A program made the position numbers and the translations under genes. Shown here one piece after another: positions 50,955 to 59,310 of a stretch of 64,000 nucleotides of DNA (position 1 is its first letter; each line of letters begins with the position of its first letter). The notes beneath the pieces are model-generated. The model did no database searches. It was not told the origin of the DNA and saw only the letters and a program-made list of their open reading frames with translations. This DNA comes from CAZRWD01 sp964603785 (lineage in GTDB: Bacteria; Fermentibacterota; Fermentibacteria; Fermentibacterales; Fermentibacteraceae): NCBI GenBank assembly GCA_964603785.1, contig CAZRWD010000001.1, forward strand, positions 372,001-436,000. Direction: 5' to 3'.

Positions 50955-51610
50955 GGGAGACGGCCCCCTGGCTCTCGGCGGCGTTCTTCCTCGCGGCAGC
51001 CGTCGTGCTCGGCGGGCTGGCGGGCGGGGCCGCCCCCGGGGGGTCCTCCGGCGCGCTCGAGCCCTTCGAGTCGGGCATCGACCAGATCAGGCTGGTGCTC
51101 GCCGACATCCTCTACCTGGACCTGGACGAGTACCACCACATAATGATGTACCAGGGATACGGATGGGACGAGATCGGCGAGTACCTGCCGCAGATCTGGC
51201 TCATAACCCGCCTCAGGCCGGATTTCGCCCAGGCCTATTCCGACGGCGCCTATCAGCTCGCCGTGAACCTCGGCAGGGTCGACGAGGGCATCGCACTCCT
51301 GGAGCAGGGGATCGAGAACTGCCCCGGCGATCTCGAGCTCCTCTGGCAGAACCTTGTCATCCGCTGGAGGACGGAGGCCGGTACGCCCCGCGAGAGGCTG
51401 CTCGCCTGCCTCGGCTACCTGGGCGCCCTCCGGTCGCTCGAGTTCGAGGACTACCCATGGGATTCGTCCTCGGTGCGCAACGTCGGCCTGATAGCTTCCT
51501 GGGTGCTGGAGGAGGGGGAGAGACCCCTCTCTCAGGCGCTCTCGCGGAGATACTCCTCGCTCGCGGATGTCATGGAGCTCCGGCTGGAGGCCGTCAGAGC
51601 CTCATCCTGA
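50951..51610 (+). CDS. TPR-like exported protein
   Basis: 219 residues from ATG overlapping the previous stop. An N-terminal hydrophobic segment (about 6-24), then helical pairs of TPR type, with YSDGAYQLAVNLGRVDEGIALLEQGIENCPGDLELLW-like periodicity (about 95-135). The function is unknown. Its last 17 nt overlap the convergent GNAT gene. Confidence 0.6.
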   Translation: MRETAPWLSAAFFLAAAVVLGGLAGGAAPGGSSGALEPFESGIDQIRLVLADILYLDLDEYHHIMMYQGYGWDEIGEYLPQIWLITRLRPDFAQAYSDGAYQLAVNLGRVDEGIALLEQGIENCPGDLELLWQNLVIRWRTEAGTPRERLLACLGYLGALRSLEFEDYPWDSSSVRNVGLIASWVLEEGERPLSQALSRRYSSLADVMELRLEAVRASS

Positions 51611-52415
51611 GGACCAGGGCGTTGGGCTCGAACGGCTCCTCCCACAATCCCCAGCCGGCGTCCAGGAATGCCGCCAGGGCATCGTCCCGGCAGGCGGGCA
51701 GCATCATCTCCGCCTCTCCGTCTCCCGAGGCCGCCGAGTGAGCCGCCACGGCCTCGGCCGCCCGGCGGGGATCGAGCATGGAGGAGGAGCAGAGGGCGTA
51801 CTGCCCGCCGTCCTCGAGGCGCATGAACCGCAGACCCTCGGTCTCGATGGTGCTGCACCTGGCCCCTATCCAGGGGACCGTCTCCGGCGTGCGCAGCAGC
51901 GAGCGCCAGCCTGCCGGTACGCGGCCGCGGTAGCAGGAGATGTCATCCTCGCCGGGCTCGACCCTCGAGAACGACAGGTCGGGCCCGGAGCCCGGGGTCT
52001 CCCTCCACAGGCAGTAGAACCTCTCGACGATCTCGAAGCCGCGGCTCAGGGCCATCGAGATGCTCTCGGCGTTGTGATAGTAGGTCTGGAACTCCACCGC
52101 GGCCACGAGGGACCTGGCGGCCATCCCCCGCGCCATGTCGAAGGAGAAGTCCGCCAGGAGCCTCCCGAGTCCCCTGCCCCTCTGGGAGGGGTGCACCCTC
52201 AGGCCCTCGAGCCAGGCGCAGGGTCCGGGCAGTATGGACAGCTTCGTGCATCCCGCGACGACTCCGTCCACCTCCACGACGTGGAATCCACCTTCCGCGA
52301 CCCACGCCGGGGCGATCCTCTCCAGGTAGTCGGAGCCTTCCCAGGTATTCCTGGAGATGTCGGCCAGGGCCTCGAGATCGCCTGTCTCAGCGGGCCTCAC
52401 GATCGGCCGGGACAT
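51594..52415 (-). CDS. GNAT-family N-acetyltransferase
   Basis: 273 residues. The acetyl-CoA-binding motif RVHPSQRGRGLGRLLADF lies near residues 72-90, and the first GNAT domain is complete (about 5-150). The C-terminal half (about 155-270) looks like a second, degenerate copy or substrate domain. The substrate cannot be predicted. It is a lone minus-strand gene between two plus-strand runs. Confidence 0.75.
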   Translation of the reverse strand: MSRPIVRPAETGDLEALADISRNTWEGSDYLERIAPAWVAEGGFHVVEVDGVVAGCTKLSILPGPCAWLEGLRVHPSQRGRGLGRLLADFSFDMARGMAARSLVAAVEFQTYYHNAESISMALSRGFEIVERFYCLWRETPGSGPDLSFSRVEPGEDDISCYRGRVPAGWRSLLRTPETVPWIGARCSTIETEGLRFMRLEDGGQYALCSSSMLDPRRAAEAVAAHSAASGDGEAEMMLPACRDDALAAFLDAGWGLWEEPFEPNALVLRMRL

Positions 52416-52441
52416 GATCCCCCCCTCGTCGCTCCCGAGCG

Positions 52442-52471
52442 TTTCCTCCCCGGCCCGGTTTGGGTCATAAT
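52442..52471 (+). promoter_or_regulatory. Weak candidate promoter of the cNMP-domain genes
   Basis: CATAAT at 52466-52471 with a poor TTTCCT 18 bp upstream. It would start a leader of about 42 nt before GGAGG and the ATG at 52520. Confidence 0.3.
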
Positions 52472-52519
52472 CCGGGAAACGGCCCGGGGCTGCATGCCCC
52501 CTCCCAGGACGGAGGCAAT

Positions 52520-53050
52520 ATGAATCCGAAGGATCTCTTTGACGATTTCCACCCTCTCGAGAGCGGTTCCTTCCATTCCTTCTGCGAGCTCGTAAAGGTC
52601 GGGGACGGCGAGGCCCTCGTAAGGCAGGGCGACGAGTCCTCGGACTTCTTCGTCGTCATGAGGGGCTTCCTCAAGGTCATGGACCAGCGGACCGGCGAGG
52701 ACTTCTTCCTCGCAAGGCTCGGCGAGGGAGACGTTTTCGGGGAGATGTCCTTCATCGACGGCAGCCCCAGGTCGGCGACCGTGGTGGCGGAGGGCGAGAC
52801 AGAGGTCCTGAGGATGACGAGGGACAGCTTCGGTCTCCTCCAGTCGGTCAATCCCCACCTCGGCGTCCTCGTCCTGGTCTTCCTCGGCCGCATGATGTCC
52901 GGCCGGCTGAGGGTCACCGACGAGAAGATGGCCAGCATGGCCCGCGAGCGGGACAACCGCGAGCTGAGCGAGCTCAGGAGGCTCATCTCGGGCATCCGCA
53001 GCTCCGTCAAGAGCCAGGGGGTCGACCTCGGCGGAGCCGACCTCCTCTAG
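52520..53050 (+). CDS. Cyclic-nucleotide-binding-domain protein 1
   Basis: 176 residues. A cNMP/Crp-type beta-barrel (about 25-125) carries the phosphate-binding cassette signature GDVFGEMSFIDGSPRSATV, matching the family consensus FGE(L/M)..(L/I).G.PRSATV. The helical tail (about 130-176) has no helix-turn-helix, so it is not a Crp-type DNA binder. It probably binds cAMP, cGMP or a related nucleotide and acts on a partner. A paralogue follows 14 nt later. Confidence 0.82.
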   Translation: MNPKDLFDDFHPLESGSFHSFCELVKVGDGEALVRQGDESSDFFVVMRGFLKVMDQRTGEDFFLARLGEGDVFGEMSFIDGSPRSATVVAEGETEVLRMTRDSFGLLQSVNPHLGVLVLVFLGRMMSGRLRVTDEKMASMARERDNRELSELRRLISGIRSSVKSQGVDLGGADLL

Positions 53051-53064
53051 CGGAAGGATGAGAC

Positions 53065-53607
53065 ATGACCGATGACGGCTTCGAGAGGGTCTTCCCCCAG
53101 CTGAACGACTCCGAGGAGGAGGAGATACTGGAGGAGTGCGAGAGGATAGAGGCCCCAGCCGGCACGGCGGTCCTCCGGAAGGGCGAGGGCGGAGGGGATT
53201 TCTACGTGGTCGAGTCGGGCGTGTTCAAGGTCTACGAGGAGACGGGCGGCGAGGATTTCGTACTGGCCCTCCTCAACAGGGGCGACGTGTTCGGCGAGCT
53301 CTCGTTCCTCGACGGCTCCCCCAGGTCCGCATGCGTCAGGGCCCAGACCGACGGGGTCCTCCTCCGCTTCCACAGGTCCGCCTTCCCCCGGCTGCTCCTG
53401 AAGAACCCGTACACCGCCTCGAGGCTGCTCTTCAGTCTCGCCTCCATCGTGTCGGCAAGGCTCAGGATGGCCGACGAGGCGCTCTCCAGCCTTGCCTTCG
53501 ACCAGCCCGAGGCCACCTCCGACGAGATGCACCAGCTTGCAGCCGAGATGCACAGGGCCGTCTACAACGAGCTCGAGATAGGTACGGACTCGGCCCTGGA
53601 GTTCTAG
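53065..53607 (+). CDS. Cyclic-nucleotide-binding-domain protein 2
   Basis: 180 residues. It has the same fold as its neighbour, with GDVFGELSFLDGSPRSACV as the cassette (Cys in place of the usual Thr after Ala is swapped), and a helical tail without a DNA-binding motif. The two genes are tandem paralogues with about one-third identity by eye, so they may form a heterodimer. The end overlaps the rdgB gene by 4 bp. Confidence 0.8.
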   Translation: MTDDGFERVFPQLNDSEEEEILEECERIEAPAGTAVLRKGEGGGDFYVVESGVFKVYEETGGEDFVLALLNRGDVFGELSFLDGSPRSACVRAQTDGVLLRFHRSAFPRLLLKNPYTASRLLFSLASIVSARLRMADEALSSLAFDQPEATSDEMHQLAAEMHRAVYNELEIGTDSALEF

Positions 53608-54212
53608 GAGGCCAGCCCCCCGCCGGTCCTCTCCAGCGCCTCCCTCAGGGCGGAGAAGGCTTTCGCCCTGTGGCTGAGGCCGTTCTTGACATCGCTGGGG
53701 CACTCCGCGAACGAGCAGCCGAGCTCGGGAAGCATGAAGACCGGATCGTACCCGAACCCGTCGGCCCCCCTCGGCTCCTCGAGGATGTACCCCCTGACTA
53801 CTCCGATCGCGGTGAGGACGGAACCGGCCGGGTCGGAGTAGGCTGCGGCGGTCCTGAACTCTGCGAGCCTGGCGGCACCGCGCTCCCACCGCATGACTCG
53901 AAGGAGCTTCCTGACGTTGTCCTCGTAGGTGGCGTCCCCGCCAGCGAACCTGGCGGTGTAGATCCCGGGCGCCCCGCCCAGGGCGGACACGAAGAGGCCG
54001 GTATCGTCGGCCACCGCAGGCATCCCGGTCTCCTGCGAGGCCTTCCTGGCCTTGAGGAGGGCGTTCTCCTCTATCGTGTCCCCCGTCTCGTCGCAGCCCC
54101 ATCCCGGCAGGATGTCGGTCACGGGCACGATCCTGATGGCGGAGGAGGAGATGATCGCACGGACCTCCGCGACTTTGTCGCGGTTCCCCGTCGCGAGAAC
54201 CAGGCGGGTCAT
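53604..54212 (-). CDS. rdgB: XTP/dITP diphosphatase (Ham1/RdgB)
   Basis: 202 residues from the ATG that overlaps the rph stop. The N-terminal LVLATGNRDKVAEVRAI is diagnostic, with later EENALLKARKA, VADDTGLFVSALGGAPGIYTARFAGG and GFGYDPVFMLPE, and a closing LSHRAKAFSALREAL. The enzyme clears ITP/XTP to prevent mutations. rph-rdgB is a standard pair. Confidence 0.92.
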   Translation of the reverse strand: MTRLVLATGNRDKVAEVRAIISSSAIRIVPVTDILPGWGCDETGDTIEENALLKARKASQETGMPAVADDTGLFVSALGGAPGIYTARFAGGDATYEDNVRKLLRVMRWERGAARLAEFRTAAAYSDPAGSVLTAIGVVRGYILEEPRGADGFGYDPVFMLPELGCSFAECPSDVKNGLSHRAKAFSALREALERTGGGLAS

Positions 54213-54925
54213 TCCCCCGCGGCCAGGCGCTGGGCGGGTATCACGCCGTCCCTTATGGCGGAGATGCCCGAGGAGGCCATCGAGAAGACCGTGTCGGCCG
54301 CGACCGGGTCCTTCTCGGCCGAGGCCTGGAGCTCGACGAGCCTGCCCGATTCGGTGCAGACGACGTTCATGTCCATGGCGGCCCTGGAGTCCTCCTCGTA
54401 GGAGAGGTCGACCAGGACCCTTCCGTCCAGCAGCCCCAGGCTGACCGCCCCGACGAACCCGATCCACGGATCGGTCTCGAGGTCGCCCGAGGCCATCAGC
54501 TTCCTGATAGCGAGGCGGAGGGCCACGGCCCCGCCCGTGATGGAGGCCACCCTGGTCCCACCGTCGGCCACGAGCACGTCGCAGTCGACGGTGATCGTCC
54601 TGTCCCCGAGCCTTGCGAGCGAGACGCCCTGCCTGAGGCAGCGGCCTATCAGCCTCTGTATCTCCTGGCTGCGCCCCTTGACGCCTCCCCCGCGATCCCT
54701 CCTGACCCTTCTGTTGCCGCTGCCGGGGAGCATGTCGTACTCGGCCGTGACCCATCCCCCGCCCTTCGCGGGGATGAACGGCGGCGTCCTGTTCTCCACC
54801 GATGCCGAGCAGAGGACTCTCGTCTCTCCCCAGCTGATCAGCACGCTGCCCTCCGGGGAGGGCTGGAAGGAGGTCTCGAAGGAGATCTCCCTGATGTCTC
54901 CGTCCTCGCGACCGTCGGTTCTCAT
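54209..54925 (-). CDS. rph: Ribonuclease PH
   Basis: 238 residues. It begins MRTDGREDGDIR, with GSVLISWGETRVLCSASVE, the VTAEYDMLPGSGNRR segment, the GRSQEIQRLIGRCLR helix and the DCDVLVADGGTRVASI active-site strand. The enzyme trims tRNA 3' ends with phosphate. Length is normal for the family. It overlaps murI and rdgB by 4 nt each. Confidence 0.93.
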   Translation of the reverse strand: MRTDGREDGDIREISFETSFQPSPEGSVLISWGETRVLCSASVENRTPPFIPAKGGGWVTAEYDMLPGSGNRRVRRDRGGGVKGRSQEIQRLIGRCLRQGVSLARLGDRTITVDCDVLVADGGTRVASITGGAVALRLAIRKLMASGDLETDPWIGFVGAVSLGLLDGRVLVDLSYEEDSRAAMDMNVVCTESGRLVELQASAEKDPVAADTVFSMASSGISAIRDGVIPAQRLAAGE

Positions 54926-55740
54926 CGGGTCTCCCTGCAGTCCTCCCCGGCCTCGATCTGGGTCACCATGGGGATCGAGGAGCCGAGGAAGCGCTGTGCT
55001 ATCTCCTGGAACTTGAGCGGGATGTCGCTGACGTAGTAGGCATGGTCGCCGGCCGCGGAGTCGGACAGCAGCCCCGCCGAGCCGAGCGCGGCCTCGACGG
55101 CGGACGCCGTCGACTCCGCCGAATCGACCAGCGTGATCGACCCCCCCAGCACGTCGGAGAGGACGGGCTTCAGGAGCGGGTAGTGGGTGCACCCGAGGAC
55201 CAGCGTGTCGATGCCCTCCCTCAGGAGAGGCTTCATGTATCCGGAGACGACGGCCCTCGTTATCTCGTTGTCGAGCCAGCCCTCCTCCACGAGTGGAACC
55301 AGCAGGGGGCAGGGCTGGGCGACGACGGAGCGGATGCGGCCCGAAGCACGGAGGGCCTTCTGGTATGCGCCGCTGGATATCGTCCCGTGGGTGCCTATCA
55401 CGCCCACTACCCCGTTCCTCGTCGCCCTTGCGGCGGCCTCCGCCCCGGGCTCGATGACCCCTATGACAGGTATCTCCGTCCAGGACCGCAGGGCGGGCAT
55501 GCTGACGGACGAGGCGGTGTTGCAGGCGGCGACTATGAGCTTGACGCCCTTGCGGACGAGGAATGAGGCGTCCTCGATGGAGAACCTGATGACGGTCTCC
55601 GGCGACTTGGACCCGTAGGGCACCCGCGCCGTGTCGCCGAAGTACACCACGGACTCCCCGGGGAGCATGCGGACTATCTCCCGGACGACCGTGAGGCCGC
55701 CCACACCCGAGTCGAACACTCCCACCGGAGCGCGGCTCAT
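54922..55740 (-). CDS. murI: Glutamate racemase
   Basis: 272 residues. Both catalytic Cys are visible: AACNTASSVSMPAL (about 72-85) and LGCTHYPLL (about 187-195), with the N-terminal VFDSGVGGLTVVREI and GDTARVPYG. The enzyme makes D-glutamate for peptidoglycan. It lies between the GerMN-like gene and rph, as in several bacteria. Confidence 0.93.
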   Translation of the reverse strand: MSRAPVGVFDSGVGGLTVVREIVRMLPGESVVYFGDTARVPYGSKSPETVIRFSIEDASFLVRKGVKLIVAACNTASSVSMPALRSWTEIPVIGVIEPGAEAAARATRNGVVGVIGTHGTISSGAYQKALRASGRIRSVVAQPCPLLVPLVEEGWLDNEITRAVVSGYMKPLLREGIDTLVLGCTHYPLLKPVLSDVLGGSITLVDSAESTASAVEAALGSAGLLSDSAAGDHAYYVSDIPLKFQEIAQRFLGSSIPMVTQIEAGEDCRETR

Positions 55741-56348
55741 CAGTCGGGCAGGGTTCCCGGGACCCCCCTGAGGGGGATGCCGTCGGGATATCCGGCGTGG
55801 GGGCTTCCCGAGACCAGGGGGAACAGGACGGTGTAGCAGACGAGCCGGCCTTCCAGCGTCCGGGCCAGGCCCTGCAGGTCGAGCGGGGCCGGGAGGTCGA
55901 CGAAGAGCGTGTCATGGGTGTTGAAGGTGTAGACCCTCGCGAGGTCGGTCTCCCCCAGGCCGGAGAGCCTCGCCCATGCCGAGACCAGGAGCATTGTCTC
56001 GTAGGGCATGTCCTCCGGTGACTGCGCCTCGGGCAGGCTGTCGAGCACGGCGGTCGAGGAGGCCGACACGAACAGGGAGCACGGAGTGACCGGCCATCCC
56101 GCCTCGGGACCCTCCGGAGGGCCCTCGATGCCTGGAGCCTCTATCGATGTCCCGTACTGGAGGGAGTCCGCCGCGGGAAGATCTCCGGCGAGGGACTCCT
56201 GCTCCTCCAGCGACTCGTCCAGACCCATCCTGCTGTTGGCGACGCGCAGCCCCACGAGGGCCGTCAAGCAGAGAAGCGCGACGATGCCGGCCTCTGCGAG
56301 GATGCCCTTGAGGAGGGGGTTCAGGGGTCTGACGGAACGTCTGCTCAC
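55740..56348 (-). CDS. Membrane-anchored GerMN-like protein
   Basis: 202 residues from GTG overlapping the amidase stop. One membrane segment (about 16-34) is followed by a low-complexity linker and a compact beta-alpha domain (about 85-200) with LLVSAWARLSGLG, VYTFNTHDTLFVDLP and LARTLEGRLVCYTVLFPL segments. Sequence alone is not decisive, but amidase-GerMN-murI-rph-rdgB runs are known in other phyla (gerM next to racE and rph in Bacillus). A GerMN assignment rests mainly on that context. Confidence 0.55.
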   Translation of the reverse strand: MSRRSVRPLNPLLKGILAEAGIVALLCLTALVGLRVANSRMGLDESLEEQESLAGDLPAADSLQYGTSIEAPGIEGPPEGPEAGWPVTPCSLFVSASSTAVLDSLPEAQSPEDMPYETMLLVSAWARLSGLGETDLARVYTFNTHDTLFVDLPAPLDLQGLARTLEGRLVCYTVLFPLVSGSPHAGYPDGIPLRGVPGTLPD

Positions 56349-57487
56349 CTGTCGCTTCCTCCGTTCGACATGAACGCCTCTATTCCGGCTACAATAGCCG
56401 AGGCCGCCCTGAATCGGAAGTCCAGGGACTCGAGCAGCCTCTCCTCTGAAGGGTTCGAGATGAAGGCCACCTCGACCAGGATGGAGGGCATCCACGCTCC
56501 CCTGAGGACGTAGAAGCCGGCCTGCTTGACCCCCCTGTCCGAGCCCGAGGGCCATCGGGAGGCCATGGAGGCCTGGATCAGCGCTGCGAGAGAGCTGCTC
56601 TGGTCCAGGTACAGGTTCTGGGCGATGTCGGCCAGGAGGAAGGAGAGAGGGTCCGTCGAAGCCCCGGGATCGTCGGGCTCGTCCAGCTCGGAGGCCATGT
56701 TCTCCATCGCCGCGACGGCCCTGGCGTCGTCGGTGCGGGCCAGGCTCAGGAAGAAGGTCTCGAACCCTCCGGCCTCCCTCCTGGTGCTGGCATTGCAGTG
56801 GATGCTTATGAAGAGGTCCGCCTTCTCGCGGTTGGCTATCCTGGTCCGCTCGGCGAGGGAGACGTACCTGTCGTCCTCGCGGGTCATCACGACTCGCACT
56901 CCGGGCATCCTGACGGAGATGAGGTCTCTTGCGAGCAGGGCAATCTCCAGCGTGCGGTCCTTCTCGAACGTGCCCGAGGCACCCACGGCCCCGGGATCGC
57001 GGCCCCCGTGGCCGGGATCGAGGACGACGGTGTCGAACTCCTCGAGCCACGGTGCCGGCAGGCCGGAGACGAGTGCATCCAGCGCAGCGGAATCGGCCGA
57101 TGCCACGGCCTCCGTGACCGGCTCGGGGGGCGGGCCGGCCCAGACCGGCGAGGGGAGCTGGAAGGGCTGCGCCGCCCTGACGAGCAGGAGCAGGGTCAGG
57201 CTGTCGGTCGAGAGCGCCCAGGAGGCGGACCCCGCGGCCGGGCTCGTCGTGACGAGCAGCCCGTCGTCCTCCGCCCTCACCTCCTCGATCCACATCGATC
57301 CCCCGAAGGGGGCGGCCGGGACGGGCATGCCGAGGGAGATCCTTATCTCCCGGCCGACGACCGAGATCTCGGGATGGATAGCCGAATCGGAGGTTATCTC
57401 GAGCAGGGCGCCCCCTGGTCTGGGGACGATCCTCGCGCCCGCACCCTGGCCGGCCAGGACGAGCAGTGTCAGGAGGACCTCAGTCAC
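56345..57487 (-). CDS. N-acetylmuramoyl-L-alanine amidase (Amidase_3)
   Basis: 380 residues from GTG. After a signal peptide (about 1-18) and an AMIN-like N-terminal region, the catalytic domain (about 150-378) has the zinc residues in VVLDPGHGGRDPG, a Glu in FEKDRTLEIAL, FISIHCNAS, and the C-terminal catalytic Glu in LVEVAFISNPSE. It splits septal or lateral peptidoglycan. It overlaps smpB by 8 nt. Confidence 0.88.
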   Translation of the reverse strand: MTEVLLTLLVLAGQGAGARIVPRPGGALLEITSDSAIHPEISVVGREIRISLGMPVPAAPFGGSMWIEEVRAEDDGLLVTTSPAAGSASWALSTDSLTLLLLVRAAQPFQLPSPVWAGPPPEPVTEAVASADSAALDALVSGLPAPWLEEFDTVVLDPGHGGRDPGAVGASGTFEKDRTLEIALLARDLISVRMPGVRVVMTREDDRYVSLAERTRIANREKADLFISIHCNASTRREAGGFETFFLSLARTDDARAVAAMENMASELDEPDDPGASTDPLSFLLADIAQNLYLDQSSSLAALIQASMASRWPSGSDRGVKQAGFYVLRGAWMPSILVEVAFISNPSEERLLESLDFRFRAASAIVAGIEAFMSNGGSDR

Positions 57488-57932
57488 GCCTTCCCTTCAT
57501 GGCCGCCTCGATCCGCCTCCTGTCGTCCCTGCGGGCTATCTCCTCGCGGCGGTCATGGGTCTTCCTCCCGCGGCAGAGACCCAGGAGGATCTTCACCCTC
57601 CCCCGCGAATAGTGTATGTCGAGCGGTATCAGCGTCAGCCCCTTCTCGTCTATCTTGCGCCTGAGCCTCACCAGTTCGTGGGCGTGGGCGAGCAGCCTGC
57701 GCCTGCGGTTGGGGTCGTGGTTGTCCCTCGCCATCTGGTATTCGGGTATGTGCATCCCGACGATCCAGAGCTGTCCGCGGTCGTCGAAGGACGCGTACGC
57801 TCCGGAGAGCCCCGGCCCTCCGTCCCTGACCGAGCGGGCCTCGCTCCCCCGGAGCGAAATCCCGACCTCCAGCGACTCGATGACCTCGAAGTCGTGGAAG
57901 GCCCGCCTGTTCTTCGCTACCGTCTCCTTCAT
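57480..57932 (-). CDS. smpB: SsrA-binding protein
   Basis: 150 residues. It has the N-terminal KNRRAFHDFEVIESLEVGI, the GSEARSVRDGG turn, IPEYQMARDNHDPNRRRRLL and the basic C-terminal tail (RRDDRRRIEAAMKGRR) that inserts into the decoding centre during trans-translation. No tmRNA gene was found in the window. Confidence 0.93.
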   Translation of the reverse strand: MKETVAKNRRAFHDFEVIESLEVGISLRGSEARSVRDGGPGLSGAYASFDDRGQLWIVGMHIPEYQMARDNHDPNRRRRLLAHAHELVRLRRKIDEKGLTLIPLDIHYSRGRVKILLGLCRGRKTHDRREEIARRDDRRRIEAAMKGRRD

Positions 57933-57953
57933 GTCCTCCAGGTCTCCGGGTTA

Positions 57954-57982
57954 TTGACGAATACCGGGGGCAGGGCTAGAAT
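57954..57982 (+). promoter_or_regulatory. Promoter of tRNA-Leu
   Basis: TTGACG (57954-57959), exactly 17 bp, then TAGAAT (57977-57982), 12 nt before the tRNA. It is a strong match to the housekeeping consensus, in a 60-bp gap between divergent genes. Confidence 0.65.
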
Positions 57983-57994
57983 CCGCTGCCCGGT

Positions 57995-58081
57995 GCCGAA
58001 GTGGCGGAATTGGCAGACGCGCTAGGTTCAGGACCTAGTAAGGGCAACCTTGTGGGGGTTCAAGTCCCCCCTTCGGCACCA
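57995..58081 (+). tRNA. tRNA-Leu (anticodon CAG)
   Basis: 87 nt with a long variable arm (AAGGGCAACCTT), as expected for leucine. The acceptor stem is GCCGAAG/CTTCGGC, the anticodon stem-loop CTAGG-TTCAGGA-CCTAG, and the T-arm GGGGG-TTCAAGT-CCCCC. CCA is encoded. Its 3' 22 nt overlap the end of the opposite-strand OadB-like gene. Confidence 0.96.
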
Positions 58082-59310
58082 GTTCCCCTCCTGCGAAACG
58101 TGGCGCTCCTCAGAAGCTGCGCCGCGAGTCCTATCACCGCCAGACCGAAGAACACCTTCAGCATGCCGCCGGCCAGGATCTCGAGGCCGGCCGCCGTCCC
58201 GCCCTCGTCCCCCATGTGAAGGCAGAGGTCGAGCAGGACGCCTCCCGCGAGCACCGACGCTATCTGGCCGGATACGTTCGCCGTCACGGCGTGCATCAGG
58301 AGGAAGTTGCTCCTGTCCGCCTCCCGGCCTATCTGCTGCACCAGCCTTGCGGACATCGGGAAGGAGGAGAGCCCGGCCGCGCCTATCAGGGGGTTGACCC
58401 TGACTCCCAGGGCGCGGAGGAGCTTGCCGAGGAGGACCCCCACGGCCGTCGAGACGGCGAAGGCCAGGAGGCCCAGGGCGAAGATGTGAAGGGTGCGGAG
58501 GTCGAGGAACTGGTCCGCCCTCATCGTGAACCCTATGGCTATCCCCAGGAGGAGCGTGACGAGCCCCGAGAGGGTGGTTCTCGCGGCCTGTGCCAGGCTG
58601 TCGGTGGCGCCGGATGTGGCCAGGATGTTCCCGAACATCAGCATGCCTATCAGGGGGATGCTGAGGGGGCTGAGCATGGCGCTCACGAGCAGGATCACAT
58701 AGGGGAACACGCGGACGAGCGAGGCCGGGATGGCCCTGCCCGAATCGCCTCCGTCCATTCGGACGGCCCTCTCGCCGCGTGTGGTCAGGAGCCGCATTAT
58801 CGGAGGCTGTATCAGCGGGACGAGGGCCATGTAGGAGTATGCCGCAAGGGTCACCGGTCCGACCATGCCCGGTGCGAGGCGCGTGGAGACGAAGATGGAG
58901 GTGGGTCCGTCGGCCGTCCCGATCACGCCTATCGACGCCGCCTCGAACAGGCGGAACCCCGAGAGCAGGGCCGCCATCAGGGCGATGAATATCCCCGTCT
59001 GCCCCACTGCGCCGAAGACCACGAGCCATGGTCTCTCCAGGAGGGGCTTGAGGTCGAGCATCGCACCTATGGCCACGAAGATGAGCAGCGGGAAGAACTC
59101 GGTCGCTATCCCCATGCGGTAGATCATGCCGAGGAAGGAGTCGGGGTCGCGCATCGGGGTCAGCGGCAGGTTCACGAGGATGATCCCGATGCCGATCGGC
59201 AGGAGCAGCAGGGGCTCGTATCCCCGTTTGACCGCGAAGCCGGCCAGGGCGAGCCCGATGATTATCATCAGCAGCTCGCCCGGCGAGGGAAGGGTGAGCC
59301 CCCAGATCAC
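58060..59310 (-). CDS. OadB/GcdB-like sodium-pump decarboxylase beta subunit
   Basis: 416 residues from GTG (GTGA overlap with rfbC). About ten membrane segments. The family markers are TADGPTSIFVSTRLAP (with the Asp that binds sodium), INPLIG-type VNPLIGAAGLSSFPMSARL and GREADRSNFLLMHAVTANVSGQI. The beta subunit couples decarboxylation to sodium export and normally needs an alpha biotin/carboxyltransferase subunit. None lies nearby. The last seven codons run antisense through the 3' end of tRNA-Leu. Confidence 0.87.
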   Translation of the reverse strand: MIWGLTLPSPGELLMIIIGLALAGFAVKRGYEPLLLLPIGIGIILVNLPLTPMRDPDSFLGMIYRMGIATEFFPLLIFVAIGAMLDLKPLLERPWLVVFGAVGQTGIFIALMAALLSGFRLFEAASIGVIGTADGPTSIFVSTRLAPGMVGPVTLAAYSYMALVPLIQPPIMRLLTTRGERAVRMDGGDSGRAIPASLVRVFPYVILLVSAMLSPLSIPLIGMLMFGNILATSGATDSLAQAARTTLSGLVTLLLGIAIGFTMRADQFLDLRTLHIFALGLLAFAVSTAVGVLLGKLLRALGVRVNPLIGAAGLSSFPMSARLVQQIGREADRSNFLLMHAVTANVSGQIASVLAGGVLLDLCLHMGDEGGTAAGLEILAGGMLKVFFGLAVIGLAAQLLRSATFRRRGTGAEGGT

